The notes beneath the pieces are model-generated. The model saw nothing but the letters and a program-made list of their open reading frames with translations, did no database searches and was not told where the DNA came from. This document shows positions 63,869-64,000 of a stretch of 64,000 nucleotides of DNA, piece after piece. The position numbers and the translations under genes are program-made. Position 1 is the first letter of the stretch. Each line of letters begins with the position of its first letter. Source of the stretch: Zasmidium citrigriseum (Eukaryota; Ascomycota; Dothideomycetes; Mycosphaerellales; Mycosphaerellaceae); the NCBI GenBank assembly GCA_002786025.1, contig NHNW01000017.1:1-64000 (forward strand), written 5' to 3'.

Positions 63869-64000
63869 ATGGCCGAGCCTGTAGTCGAGGAGACGGACAG
63901 AGCTGCCCTTGCGGTGGACAGTGCAAGCCACATCGCACCGAAAGAGCAACTGAAGGCCGCGAGGAAAGCCATCAAGAGCGCTATCCGCGCGGTAAACCGG
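63869..64000 (+). CDS. 5' end of a gene running off the window
   Basis: The ATG follows a CT-rich fungal leader (C-C-C-A-T-C-ATG). It opens 44 codons without a stop to the window edge. The start is M-A-E-P-V-V-E-E-T-D, then a charged helix with K-E-Q-L-K-A-A-R-K-A-I-K-S-A-I. Too little is present to name a family. It is partial at its 3' end. Confidence 0.55.
   Translation, partial: MAEPVVEETDRAALAVDSASHIAPKEQLKAARKAIKSAIRAVNR

Noticed and set aside
1..64000. CRISPR arrays, bacterial operons, rRNA genes
   Set aside because: No regular direct-repeat/spacer array and no rRNA-like sequence. Gene structure is eukaryotic.

Overview
The window looks like nuclear DNA of a filamentous ascomycete, most likely a Dothideomycete (inference). 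The reasons are compact genes with GT-AG introns mostly of 49-71 bp, fungal-only families (Zn2Cys6 regulators, HET, NB-ARC-TPR NLR, STB6-like, GID E3 subunit, Ino4-like bHLH), and a block mutated by repeat-induced point mutation (RIP). No species can be named from sequence alone.

Layout. Bases 1-5640 are a RIP-mutated repeat almost devoid of CA and TG dinucleotides. Reading through the RIP stops shows a dead Plavaka/KDZ-type transposase (+) and a truncated RecQ-like helicase (-). Next comes a small accessory set at 5924-11766: PhyH dioxygenase, DHA2-type MFS exporter and Zn2Cys6 regulator, the last two divergent. A 1.8 kb gap (11767-13538) holds the most striking object in the window: a tRNA-Glu(CTC) gene whose D-loop is split by 58 bp with GT and AG ends and a perfect TACTAAC branch-point motif, i.e. 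it looks like a spliceosomal intron inside a tRNA gene.

From 13.5 to 26.6 kb are a 194-residue acidic protein, a 1296-residue protein with acidic tracts and an HNH-like motif, a secreted GH3 beta-glucosidase, a JmjC oxygenase and an MFS transporter. About 3.9 kb without a convincing gene follows. From 30.4 to 42.7 kb are a secreted FAD oxidase, an STB6-like protein divergent from the GID E3 subunit Rmd5/Gid2, an SDR-fold protein, a secreted protein with six symmetrically spaced cysteines, a Ure2p-type GST and a sulfotransferase-fold protein. From 43.2 to 52.5 kb are a regulator-like protein with a C4 zinc motif, a SnoaL-like protein, a tannase/feruloyl esterase, and a tandem NLR + HET pair typical of fungal allorecognition or immunity. 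The window ends with a disordered protein, an Ino4-like bHLH factor, a Munc13-like MUN/C2 protein, an F-box-like protein, an inverted 12-bp minisatellite, a coiled-coil protein and the 5' end of one more gene.

Working together (inference): the exporter and regulator around 9 kb share a promoter carrying repeated TCGTCCGT sites and may serve the neighbouring dioxygenase. The HET and NLR genes lie 252 bp apart in the same direction and may form a regulated cell-death module. GH3, tannase and FAD oxidase suggest plant-polymer or phenolic use, but they are dispersed rather than clustered. Gene models were built by eye from open frames and splice sites; no database search was possible.
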